DNA of 39,006 nucleotides, taken from contig JAHDXO010000082.1 in the NCBI GenBank assembly GCA_023382975.1, positions 1-39,006 of the forward strand. The letters are read 5' to 3'. A model generated the notes under the pieces. The model saw only the letters and a program-made list of their open reading frames with translations. It had not been told where the DNA came from and did not search any database. Source of the DNA: Pirellulaceae bacterium. Its GTDB lineage: Bacteria; Planctomycetota; Planctomycetia; Pirellulales; Pirellulaceae. Below are positions 17,011 to 25,600 of the stretch, piece after piece (the first letter of the stretch is position 1; each line of letters starts with the position of its first letter). A program made the position numbers and the translations under genes.

Positions 17011-19839
17011 TCATAAGACTTCTCGCAGATATCGACCGGTGACGGAATCCGGGTGGGCGGCGATGGTTTCGGGCGTGCCTTGCGCGACAACGCGACCGCC
17101 TTCGTCGGCGGCGCCGGGGCCGAGGTCGATGATCCAATCCGCGGCGCGCATCAGTTGCAGATTGTGCTCGACGATGATCAGCGAGTGGCCGACGGCCAGC
17201 AGCGCGGTAAAGCAGTCCAGCAGTTGGATGATGTCGGCAAAGTGCAAGCCCGTGGTAGGTTCGTCCAACAGGAACAGCGTGCGGCTGCGTTTGGCGCCCG
17301 ACATGTACGCCGCCAGCTTCAGTCGCTGGGCTTCTCCGGCGGAGAGCGTGTTGGCTGGCTGACCCAGCCGCAGATAGTCCAATCCCACGTCGATCAACTG
17401 CTTCAGCTTGGTCTGGACCTTCTTCTGTCCGCGGAAGAAGGCGAACGCTTCCCGCACCGTCATCTCCAGCACGTCGGCGATATTGCGGCTCCGGTAGGTG
17501 ACTTCCAGGATCTCGCGACGATACCGCGTCCCGCCGCACTGGCTGCATTTCATGAACACGTCGGGCAGGAACTGCATGTCGATTTCGACGTAGCCGTCGC
17601 CGCTGCACGCCTCGCACCGTCCCCCGTCGACGTTGAAGCTGAAGTGGCTGGCCGAGTAATTGTGCGTCCGGGCCTCGATCGTGTCGGCAAAGACGGCGCG
17701 GATCGGATCGAATGCCTTGATGTAGGTCACAGGATTCGAACGGGGAGACCGGCCGATCGGGTTCTGGTCCACCAGGACGACGTCCTCGATCTGCCCGTCG
17801 CCGAACACGTCGTCGTACGGACACGGCTTGGCGCATTCCTTTCGTTTGCGGCGGCACAGCGCGCCGTACAGCGTGTCCTGGACGAGCGTGCTCTTGCCCG
17901 CGCCGCTGACACCGGTCACCAGGCAGAGCAAGCCCAGCGGGAATTCGACGGTCAGATTCCGCAAGTTGTTGCCGCGGGCGCCGGTAAGCTGGATGCGCCC
18001 GCGCACCGGTTCGCGGCGCCGCGAGGGCACCGCGACGCCGCGACGTCCGCTCAGGAATTCACCCGTCAAGCTGACGCCCGGTTCAAGGATCTCGCGCGGC
18101 GGGCCCTGAAACACGATCTGTCCGCCTCGCTCGCCCGCTGCCGGGCCGATTTCCACGATCCGGTCGGCGCGAGTCAGCAGCGACACCTCGTGTTCGGTGA
18201 CGACCACCGTGTTGCCGCGGTCGCGCAGCGAAACGATCGCTTCGGTCAGACCGTCCATGTCGCGCGGGTGCAGGCCGACCGAAGGCTCGTCGAGCACGTA
18301 CAGCATGTTCACCAGACTGGACCCCAGCGCCGACGTCATCGCCACGCGCTGCGCTTCGCCGCCGCTCAGGGTCCGCAAGGTCCGATCCAGGCTCAGGTAT
18401 CCGAGCCCCACATCGCACAGGTAGCGCAACCGCGACTGGACCTGTTCGAGCATCGTGCGCCCCACGGCAAGCCGCCAATCGTCGAGCGACAGGAGGGCGA
18501 AGAATTCGCGGGCGTCCTGGATCTTCATCCGCGCCACGTCCGCGAGGTCGCGCCCGCCGATTTGCACCGCCAATGCTTCGGGCCGCAACCGCGCGCCGCC
18601 GCAGGCCGGGCAAGGCCGGTAGCTGCGCCAGCGGCTGAGGAACACTCGCAAATGCATCTTGTACTTGCGCCGCTCGAGCCATTCGAAGAACCCTCGCAAT
18701 CCGCCGAAATCGCGCTCGGGAACGCCTTCGCGGATCAGTCGCAGATGGTCGTCGCCCAGTTGCTCGAACGGCACGTCCACCGGCAGTCCGTAGTCGTCGG
18801 CCAACGCCAGCAGCTCTTGCAGTTCGTGGGCATAGGCGGGCGTGTTCCACGGAGCAATGGCCCCGTCGCGAATCGACTTGGCGACGTTGGGCACCACCAG
18901 GTCCATGTCGATGTCCACGACGTCCCCGAATCCTTCGCACTGCGGACATGCGCCCCACGGACTGTTATAGTCGAACAGCCTCGGTTCGGGTTCCAGGTAG
19001 TCGCGCTGACACGCCTCGCAGCGCAACGCATGGCTGAAGCCCCAACGCTGCCACGGTCGGCCGTCCACCACCAATCCCAGGTTTTGCGCAACCTCGCTGT
19101 CGGCCGAGTCCTGAACCAGGACGCAGCAGGTGCCGTGACCGTGGGTAAAGGCGGTCTCCAGCGAATCCCGCAAGCGATCCGGCGCGACGCCGCCCGCCGT
19201 CAAACGGTCGGTGACCACCAGCAACTCCTGGCCCGCCTGTCCCTCGTCCGTCCCGCTGGCGAATGTGCCGTCGGTCAGCGATTGCGTCGCGCCCTGGTAG
19301 ATGGCGCGGACGAATCCGTCCTCGCGCAGCTCCGCCGCCACGGCGGGAATGGTCTCCCCGGATTCCAAGTGGCGAGGAAACGCCACCTGGAACCGCGTTC
19401 CATCCGGCAGCCCGCTCAAACGCTCGGCCACCGTTTGCGGCGTGTCCTTGCGAACTGGCTGGCCGCAACCCAGGCAATGGATTTCGCCGATCTTGGCGTA
19501 CAGCAGCCGCAGATAGTCCGCCGTCTCGGTCGTCGATCCAATCGTCGCCCGGTTCGAGCGCGTGGTGCTTTTGCGAGTCACCGCGATGGCGGGCGGGATG
19601 CCGTCGATTCGCTCGGCGTCCGGTTTTTCCAGACGGTCCAGGAACTGCCGGGTGTAGGCCGAAAAGCTCTCGATGTAGCGGCGCTGGCCCTCGGCGTACA
19701 GCGTATCCAACGCCAGACTGGTCTTTCCGCTGCCGCTGACCCCGCAGAACACGACCAGTTGGGCGTGAGGCACGTCCAGATCGATCGATTTCAGATTGTG
19801 TACGCGGACCCCGCGCAGCTCGATGCATCGGGCAGACAA
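17011..19839 (-). CDS. uvrA: UvrABC excinuclease subunit A
   Basis: A 942-aa UvrA, the DNA damage recognition ATPase of nucleotide excision repair. ABC domain 1 has the Walker A GVSGSGKT (residues 33-40) and an LSGGEAQR signature; ABC domain 2 has GVSGAGKST and LSAGEAQRLKLA. Cysteine pairs for zinc modules are visible: CLGCG and CEAC..CPQC in the first half, and CEACSGDGY..CSQC in the second. The strand VDQNPIGRSPRSNPVTY before the second module is canonical. The start appears to be TTG at 19839, with AGGAG about 10 nt upstream on that strand; no ATG or GTG fits the conserved N-terminus. The N-terminal half diverges from E. coli-type UvrA, so a paralogue is possible. Confidence 0.93.
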   Translation of the reverse strand: MSARCIELRGVRVHNLKSIDLDVPHAQLVVFCGVSGSGKTSLALDTLYAEGQRRYIESFSAYTRQFLDRLEKPDAERIDGIPPAIAVTRKSTTRSNRATIGSTTETADYLRLLYAKIGEIHCLGCGQPVRKDTPQTVAERLSGLPDGTRFQVAFPRHLESGETIPAVAAELREDGFVRAIYQGATQSLTDGTFASGTDEGQAGQELLVVTDRLTAGGVAPDRLRDSLETAFTHGHGTCCVLVQDSADSEVAQNLGLVVDGRPWQRWGFSHALRCEACQRDYLEPEPRLFDYNSPWGACPQCEGFGDVVDIDMDLVVPNVAKSIRDGAIAPWNTPAYAHELQELLALADDYGLPVDVPFEQLGDDHLRLIREGVPERDFGGLRGFFEWLERRKYKMHLRVFLSRWRSYRPCPACGGARLRPEALAVQIGGRDLADVARMKIQDAREFFALLSLDDWRLAVGRTMLEQVQSRLRYLCDVGLGYLSLDRTLRTLSGGEAQRVAMTSALGSSLVNMLYVLDEPSVGLHPRDMDGLTEAIVSLRDRGNTVVVTEHEVSLLTRADRIVEIGPAAGERGGQIVFQGPPREILEPGVSLTGEFLSGRRGVAVPSRRREPVRGRIQLTGARGNNLRNLTVEFPLGLLCLVTGVSGAGKSTLVQDTLYGALCRRKRKECAKPCPYDDVFGDGQIEDVVLVDQNPIGRSPRSNPVTYIKAFDPIRAVFADTIEARTHNYSASHFSFNVDGGRCEACSGDGYVEIDMQFLPDVFMKCSQCGGTRYRREILEVTYRSRNIADVLEMTVREAFAFFRGQKKVQTKLKQLIDVGLDYLRLGQPANTLSAGEAQRLKLAAYMSGAKRSRTLFLLDEPTTGLHFADIIQLLDCFTALLAVGHSLIIVEHNLQLMRAADWIIDLGPGAADEGGRVVAQGTPETIAAHPDSVTGRYLREVL

Positions 19840-20089
19840 ATTCGACGTTCTCCTAACTGCTCCGAAAACGGGACTGGCTCCGAGTCACGGATACCCGCTG
19901 CCAGTTTCGTTTTCGGACTCCCTACCGGGGATCGACGGTCCAAACGAATCCGGTATCGTAGCCGGAGCCACACGGCGTGGCCAGTCCCATCCCTCGGCCA
20001 TCTTGCCAACGGCGGGGCCGCGACGATAATTCGGAGGTTCAATTTGGCGTTATATCCAACCTGAAAAACGCTCCCTGGAGTTTGATGCC

Positions 20090-21949
20090 ATGTTTCGCCC
20101 GTTTTCCTGGATGTTGTCGGCAGTGATGCTCTTCTTGACGCTCTCCCAAGCAATCCGTCCGGCGTCTGCCCAACCGGCGGCACCGGGTGGGACGGCCGTG
20201 TATCTGGGGAAGCCCCTGGACTATTGGACGGCGCAGGCGGCGGCCGTACGGAAGACCGACGATGCGGAGACCATCGTCAGCGCGTTGACCCAGGCTTTTC
20301 AATCGGGCGATTTCAACACGATGGTCGCCGCGGCGGACGGACTGCGAGCGATGGGGCCGCAGGCCAAGACGGCCGCGCCGGCGCTGGCCGGGATTCTGGA
20401 TCACATCCAACCGTGGGTCCGTACCGCGGCGATGGACGCCTTGGCGGCGATGGGCAGCGAAGCCGTGCCGGCCCTGATTCAAGCGTTCCAGACCGGTAGC
20501 GAGGGAACGCAAGTCCGCGTGGCGATGGTCTTGGACGTCATCGGTCCGGACGCCAAGTCGGCGCTGCCGGTTCTGGAAGCCGCGGCGCGCGTCGAGACCG
20601 ACGCCATGCGAACACGCCTGGAAGGCATCATCGCCAGCATCCGCGGCGAAGAGGGCGGAGCGGGCGTCCGGCGTCGAGCGGTGGCGTCGTTCAGCGACTC
20701 GGACGAAGCCACGTTCGTAGCGGTCGCCGCCAAGACGGACGATTGGCCCCAGTTCCGTGGGCCGCGGCGGGACGCGATCTCGACCGAGACAGGTTTGTTG
20801 AGCCAGTGGCCCGAGGGCGGTCCGAAGCTGTTGTGGAAACGGGAAGGTTTGGGCAAGGGCTACTCGTCCGTCTCTATCGCCGGCGGCAAGATCTTCACGA
20901 TGGGCGATCGGAAAGACGCCGACGGGAACGAACAGCAATACGCGTTGGCCTATGATCTCGAGACGCGCGACGAATTGTGGGCCACCCGCGTGGGACCGCC
21001 GCACTCGGACGGTCCGCGCTGCACCCCCACCTGGGACGAAGGCACCGTGTACGTGCTGGGCACCGCGGGCGAACTGCTGGCGCTGGAGGCCGACTCGGGC
21101 AAGGTGGTCTGGAAACGCAGCCTGCCGGACGATTTCGGAGGCCAGATGATGTCGGTATGGAAGTTCAGCGAATCGCCACTGATCGACGGCGATCAACTGA
21201 TCTGTACGCCCGGCGGTCCCGAGGCCACGATGGTCGCGCTGAACAAGAAGACGGGCGAGACGATCTGGAAATGCGCCATGCCGGCCATCGGCGACGCGGG
21301 TCGGGACGGCGCCGGGTACTCGTCGGCCGTCGTCGCCCAGTTGGCGGGTGTCCGTCAATACGTGCAGATGCTCGGCCGCGGCGTGATCGGCGTCGACGCC
21401 CGCACCGGCCGATTCCTGTGGGGCTACAACCGCATCGCCAACGGCGTCGCCAACATCACGTCGCCGATTGTGCGAGGCGACTTCGTCTTCGCCACGACCA
21501 GCTACAAGACGGGCAGCGTGCTGTTGCACATCGGGCGCGACGGCGACCAATTCGCGGCGGAAGAGATCTACTTCCTCGGACCGCGGGACTTCGAGAACCA
21601 CCACGGCGGCGTCGTGCTGCTGGGCGATTACGTCTACGGCGGCGACGGCCAGAACCGCGGGAACCCCGTCTGCCTGAAGCTGGCCACCGGCGAGATCCAA
21701 TGGAAGGAACGCGGCCCGGCTGACGGTTCCGCGGCCGTGCTGTACGCGGACGGCCATTTCATCTTCCGTTACGACCGCGGCCCGCTGGCACTGATCGAAG
21801 CCACGCCCGAAACGCTGCGGGTCAAGAGCACCTTCGAACCCATTCGAGGCGACGGACCAGCCTGGGCGCATCCCGTGATCCACCACGGCCTGTTGTACCT
21901 ACGCCACGGCGACCTGTTAGCCTGCTACGACCTGCGCGCCGGCGATTGA
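20090..21949 (+). CDS. Exported HEAT-repeat and PQQ-like beta-propeller protein
   Basis: A 619-aa secreted or periplasmic protein. A signal peptide (residues 1-27, ending ASAQP) is followed by HEAT-like helical repeats at about 45-185 (ADGLRAMGPQAKTAAPALAG, MDALAAMGSEAVPALIQAF). A PQQ-binding-like eight-bladed propeller begins DWPQFRGPRRDAIS near residue 222. Blade motifs recur (ALAYDLETRDELWATRVG, LLALEADSGKVVWKRSLPDD, MVALNKKTGETIWKCAMP). This architecture is common in planctomycetes and is usually not a true quinoprotein dehydrogenase; a scaffold or binding role is likelier. CTGGAG precedes ATG 20090. It is divergent from uvrA. Confidence 0.9.
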   Translation: MFRPFSWMLSAVMLFLTLSQAIRPASAQPAAPGGTAVYLGKPLDYWTAQAAAVRKTDDAETIVSALTQAFQSGDFNTMVAAADGLRAMGPQAKTAAPALAGILDHIQPWVRTAAMDALAAMGSEAVPALIQAFQTGSEGTQVRVAMVLDVIGPDAKSALPVLEAAARVETDAMRTRLEGIIASIRGEEGGAGVRRRAVASFSDSDEATFVAVAAKTDDWPQFRGPRRDAISTETGLLSQWPEGGPKLLWKREGLGKGYSSVSIAGGKIFTMGDRKDADGNEQQYALAYDLETRDELWATRVGPPHSDGPRCTPTWDEGTVYVLGTAGELLALEADSGKVVWKRSLPDDFGGQMMSVWKFSESPLIDGDQLICTPGGPEATMVALNKKTGETIWKCAMPAIGDAGRDGAGYSSAVVAQLAGVRQYVQMLGRGVIGVDARTGRFLWGYNRIANGVANITSPIVRGDFVFATTSYKTGSVLLHIGRDGDQFAAEEIYFLGPRDFENHHGGVVLLGDYVYGGDGQNRGNPVCLKLATGEIQWKERGPADGSAAVLYADGHFIFRYDRGPLALIEATPETLRVKSTFEPIRGDGPAWAHPVIHHGLLYLRHGDLLACYDLRAGD

Positions 21950-21988
21950 CCGGTTTCAGCGATCCAGGCAGCCATCGATGCGAGCATG

Positions 21989-22052
21989 GTAGCCGAAGTC
22001 GTGAGACTTCGGATTCTCCAGTTTCCCTCCGAATTCTCACGAATTCGGCTAC
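21989..22052. repeat. REP-like inverted pair, GTAG type (copy 2, compensated arm)
   Basis: Left arm 21989-22013 and right arm 22028-22052 are inverted across a 14-nt spacer. The right arm equals the arms of the 16884 copy. In the left arm both sides of its own hairpin have changed together (CCGAAGTC-GTGA-GACTTCGG), so the 8-bp stem stays perfect while pairing with the other arm is broken. It follows the PQQ-propeller gene stop by about 40 nt. Confidence 0.8.
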
Positions 22053-22164
22053 AAGCTTACGATCAAGGCCATCCGTCAAAGTCTGCCGCTTGCCCAAATC
22101 GACTCGTTGGGAGAAACACTACTCGATAGCCTTACGCTTCACCGTACCGGAACCGGAGGAAAAC

Positions 22165-22512
22165 ATGGAAACGGAAATGGTCAGAACGATCCCCGTCGTG
22201 TTCGATGCAGCCGCAGCGGTCAGCCGCACCGATGATTTCGGGGAGGCCACGCTCGGCATGCGGTCGACAACAACTCGCGCCGGGCGGTTCATCAAGGATG
22301 TGCCGGTGGACCAGTTGCAGCGAAAGCTCAAGGATCTGACCGCGGCGCTGGGCGAGTTGCTGACGGACGTGAAAGCCGTCGGCGGATTCGAGTTGTCCGA
22401 GGTGCAGATCGGCGTCGAGCTGACCGCCGAAGGCGGCGTCAACCTGATCGGCAACCTGACCGCCGGCGCCAAGGGCGCCATGCAACTGACCTTCAAGCCC
22501 CCAACCCCCTGA
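22165..22512 (+). CDS. Trypco1-like (trypsin-co-occurring domain 1) small protein
   Basis: A 115-aa protein whose C-terminal half, VQIGVELTAEGGVNLIGNLT then GAKGAMQLTFKPP, matches the layout of the Trypco1 (CU044_2847-type) domain: a helix, then a paired-strand segment of the form F/IG(V/L)xLxAExGxxI..., ending in a strand with Lys-Val/Leu-Thr character. Trypco1 domains occur in bacterial conflict loci beside trypsin-like or caspase-like proteases, MoxR and vWA proteins; their own function is unknown. GGAGGA at 22155-22160 fixes ATG 22165. The gene converges on the vWA-FGS gene and lies at the edge of the MoxR/CHAT island. It is followed by a single REP-like hairpin. The assignment is by eye and needs profile confirmation. 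Confidence 0.65.
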   Translation: METEMVRTIPVVFDAAAAVSRTDDFGEATLGMRSTTTRAGRFIKDVPVDQLQRKLKDLTAALGELLTDVKAVGGFELSEVQIGVELTAEGGVNLIGNLTAGAKGAMQLTFKPPTP

Positions 22513-22513
22513 C

Positions 22514-22535
22514 GTAGCACAGGCTGCCAGCCTGT
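22514..22535. repeat. Single REP-like hairpin
   Basis: GTAG at 22514-22517 is followed by a perfect 7-bp stem (ACAGGCT / AGCCTGT, 22519-22525 and 22529-22535) with a GCC loop. It begins one base after the stop codon of the Trypco1-like gene. The GTAG-plus-hairpin layout matches the REP elements elsewhere in the window, but it is a monomer and has a different stem sequence. It may also serve as a transcription end for the short gene. Confidence 0.6.
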
Positions 22536-22619
22536 ACCCCAGTCCGTTTCTGCGCCAACACCTCACTTGATCGCTTCACCTCGCAGACGGCGCCCCCGTG
22601 CGCGGACCACCCCACGTAG

Positions 22620-22640
22620 GCGAGTTTCTCCGAGACTCGC
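22620..22640 (-). terminator. Hairpin downstream of the vWA-FGS gene
   Basis: GCGAGT (22620-22625) pairs with ACTCGC (22635-22640) about 60 nt past the minus-strand stop. There is no T-run, so it is not a textbook terminator. DGR variable regions are often followed by a hairpin that directs homing; this one is a candidate, but its loop is larger than the usual tetraloop. Confidence 0.3.
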
Positions 22641-22699
22641 GTCCCTCTCCGGCACGCAGCGTTTCCGCCAAACTTGCTCGGTGGTACGGCGATTCTGCA

Positions 22700-25600
22700 C
22701 TACGGCAAGGTCGGCGGTTCGCTCGCGGTCTCGTCCCTCGACCCCCGCTCAGCGCCTTCGTCAAACTCCGCGAGTTCTGCCTCAACCTGACCTCCGGCAA
22801 GACGGAAGCCCCGGTAGTCGTCCGCGCCCGACGGAAGCCAGCGGTCCCGGCACGCACACCGCAGCTCCCTGGCAGAGTCCGCCCAGTAGCCCCCGCGGTA
22901 CACGCGGTACACGCGGACCCCGCCGCTATCCGGGCCGCGGCTATCGGGGTCCGTTGCTCCGGAGATCCTGTACCATTCGATGTCGAACCAGTCCCAGCAC
23001 CATTCCCAAAGGTTGCCCGCCACATCGTACAGACCGTAACCGTTGGGCGGGAACGAACCGACCGGTGCCGTAGCGCCCGAACTGGCCGAGTACTGTGCCT
23101 TCGTAGGATCGACAAACCTGGTGTGCTCAGCCCCCTGGCTCGCCCACGGGTAGTGATGCCCCTCGAGACCGCCGCGGGCCGCTTTTTCCCATTCGGCTTC
23201 GGTCGGTAGACGATAGCCTTCGCCATGCCAATCCACCGCCACGGCCGACAGTTCGACATTGCCCTTCTTGTACGGAGTCCCGCCAATCCGGTCGGTGAAA
23301 TAGGCCGGGGCGCGATTTTCCCGCTGCGAAAGAGCATTACACCACTTCACGACGTCGTACCAACTGACCGTATGCACCGGATGATCGTCGCCAAAGCCGC
23401 TGCCTTGGTTTTCGAAGTGATAGCCGTTCCGGATGGCCCACTTGTAAACCTCGCGCCATCGTGCCAACGTGACTTGATGCTTGGCAATGAAGAAGGCGCT
23501 CACCTGCACCCGATGTTGCGGCCGCTCCTCTGAGTCGCCCTCCTCCGTCGGATCGCCCATCAGGAACGGCCCGGCGGGGATTTCGACCATGCCTGGGGGC
23601 GGTTGGCGCTGCATCAGGATTTGCAGCCGGTACGCCTTGCCAGCTTCCAACTCTTGCGACGTGCTGACCGGCCAGCAGAACCGCCGCGTCGCTGAGATTC
23701 GGCACACCCCGGGCTGGACCAGCGTGGGTTCGCCGACCGGTATCTCGCGAGCCAGCTCGTCCGACGGACCCTGGACGCGCAGGGAAATCCGCGGGGATGT
23801 GGAAGCCTCCTCCGCGACGGGGTCGGAACTTGCGTTCGGCGCCCGGGAGCCACTGGGCAGCAGTTCGACGGTCAGACAACTCGAACGCGCTGTGCTTTCC
23901 TCAGTCGGTTCGCTCTCGCTCTCGGTCTCGTCCCTCGACCTACGCTCACCGCCTTCGTCAATCTCCGCGAAACCAGCATCAGCCTGACCTCCGGCAAGAC
24001 GGAAGCCAAGGTAGCCATACGCGTCCGACGGAGGCCAATCGAAGCGGAATGCGCACCGTAGGTACTTGGCAGAGTCCTTCCAACTGCCCCCGCGGCTTAC
24101 TCGGCTCATGCCGCTCGCTTGATCGTGTGGATCGCGCCCCGGCCTTTCGCTTTGCCAGTACCTTTCCGACCAGTCCCAGGTCCACTGCCACACATTGCCT
24201 GCCATATCATACAGGCCGAACACATTTTGCTGGTATCTATCGACCGAAGTTGTCCCGCCCATCTGACTCTCGTCGTAGTTCGCCCACTTGGGCGAAATGA
24301 ACTGCTTATTCCCGTTACCCCAACTCTCCCATGGGTAATGGTGGCCGTCCAGCCCGCCGCGCGCTGCCTTTTCCCATTCCGCCTCGGTCGGCAGCCGATA
24401 CCCGTCGGCCGTCCAGTCCACCGCTTCGGACGGCAGATCCAACTGACCCTGCTTGTAAATCTCCGTCCGGCCCGCATCCGTGTAGTAGGCCGGTCGCCGC
24501 TTTTCCTTTTCCGATCGTGCGTTGCACCACTTGACCGCATCGTACCAGTTGACGTTCGTCACCGGGTGATCGTCCCCGCGCCCCTTGCCTGGGTTCTCGA
24601 ACTGGTATCCATGTTCGACCGCCCAGTCGCGTACGTCCCGCCACAGCCGCCAAGTCACCGGGTGCTTGCCGATGTGGAACTCGCTGACCTCCACCTCATG
24701 CCGCGGCCGTTCGCTTTCCCATCCTTCACGAGTAGTATCCCCCATCCAAAATTGCCCGGCGGGAATCCGCACCATTTCGGGCGGATAGCGATCGCGGGTT
24801 TTGGGTAGGAGCCCGCGGCGTTTTAGGAACTCGGTCTGCTCTGCGCTCAATCGCTGCATGGCGCGCAGCAGTCGCGAGTCTTCGCCCAATCCGACGCGGA
24901 AGGCCGGTCCGAGACGCCCACCAAGCAGCCGGTCCACGACTTCGATCTGCGGCACGCCCCGTTCAAATAATTGCAGTCGCATCAGCAGTGTTTCGCCGGA
25001 TTGCCGCGCCAGCGAGCCTGATGCCAGTTGCTGGACCTTATCGCCGATCAGGCTGCGAAGGAAGGCAATCACTTCGGCCTGTTGCGCATCGGAGCGCGAC
25101 GCGCAGAAACCGGCGAACAACGCGGCTCGAACCGGTTCGGGCAACTGCAACCCTGCGGTATCGTCGGGCTTGTCCGACAGGGCATACAGACGGCCGATCG
25201 CCGTTGCCGGGGTTTCGGGGTGGAATCGACGCCGCAGTGCGTCGGCCAAGCCCGCGGGAATAGAGGGCAGACAAGAACACGTCTGTGCCCAGGGCACGGC
25301 GCTTTGTAGAGTTACGCGCAGTCTTCCTTCGAGCGATGCATGGGGTTCGCCGGGGGACGGTAGCCGACTCTGCGAGACAGTTCGCCCCTGCTCGGTGAAG
25401 AACGCCTGGCTCATCCGCAGCAGACCTTCCGCCGAAGCCGGAAATACCGACATGCGCAACCGGACGGCCCGCAACGTGGCGCCGTCCCAGAACGTTTCGT
25501 CGCGCAGATCCATCCAGGCCAGCCGGGGCCACTGCTGCAGCTCATCCAACACGCGCGGCGCCGCGGCAGCGGAGAGCCCGCTTCCGTCCGTGAACAGCAG

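Noticed and set aside
17053..20064. A 1,003-aa open frame antisense to uvrA
   Set aside because: It mirrors a well-conserved gene whose GC-rich third positions keep the opposite strand open. The translation is rich in His, Arg, Gln and Val with no domain.
20090..21949. PQQ-dependent alcohol dehydrogenase
   Set aside because: Propeller blades are present, but the protein is fused to HEAT repeats and I see none of the calcium/PQQ active-site features of true quinoprotein dehydrogenases.
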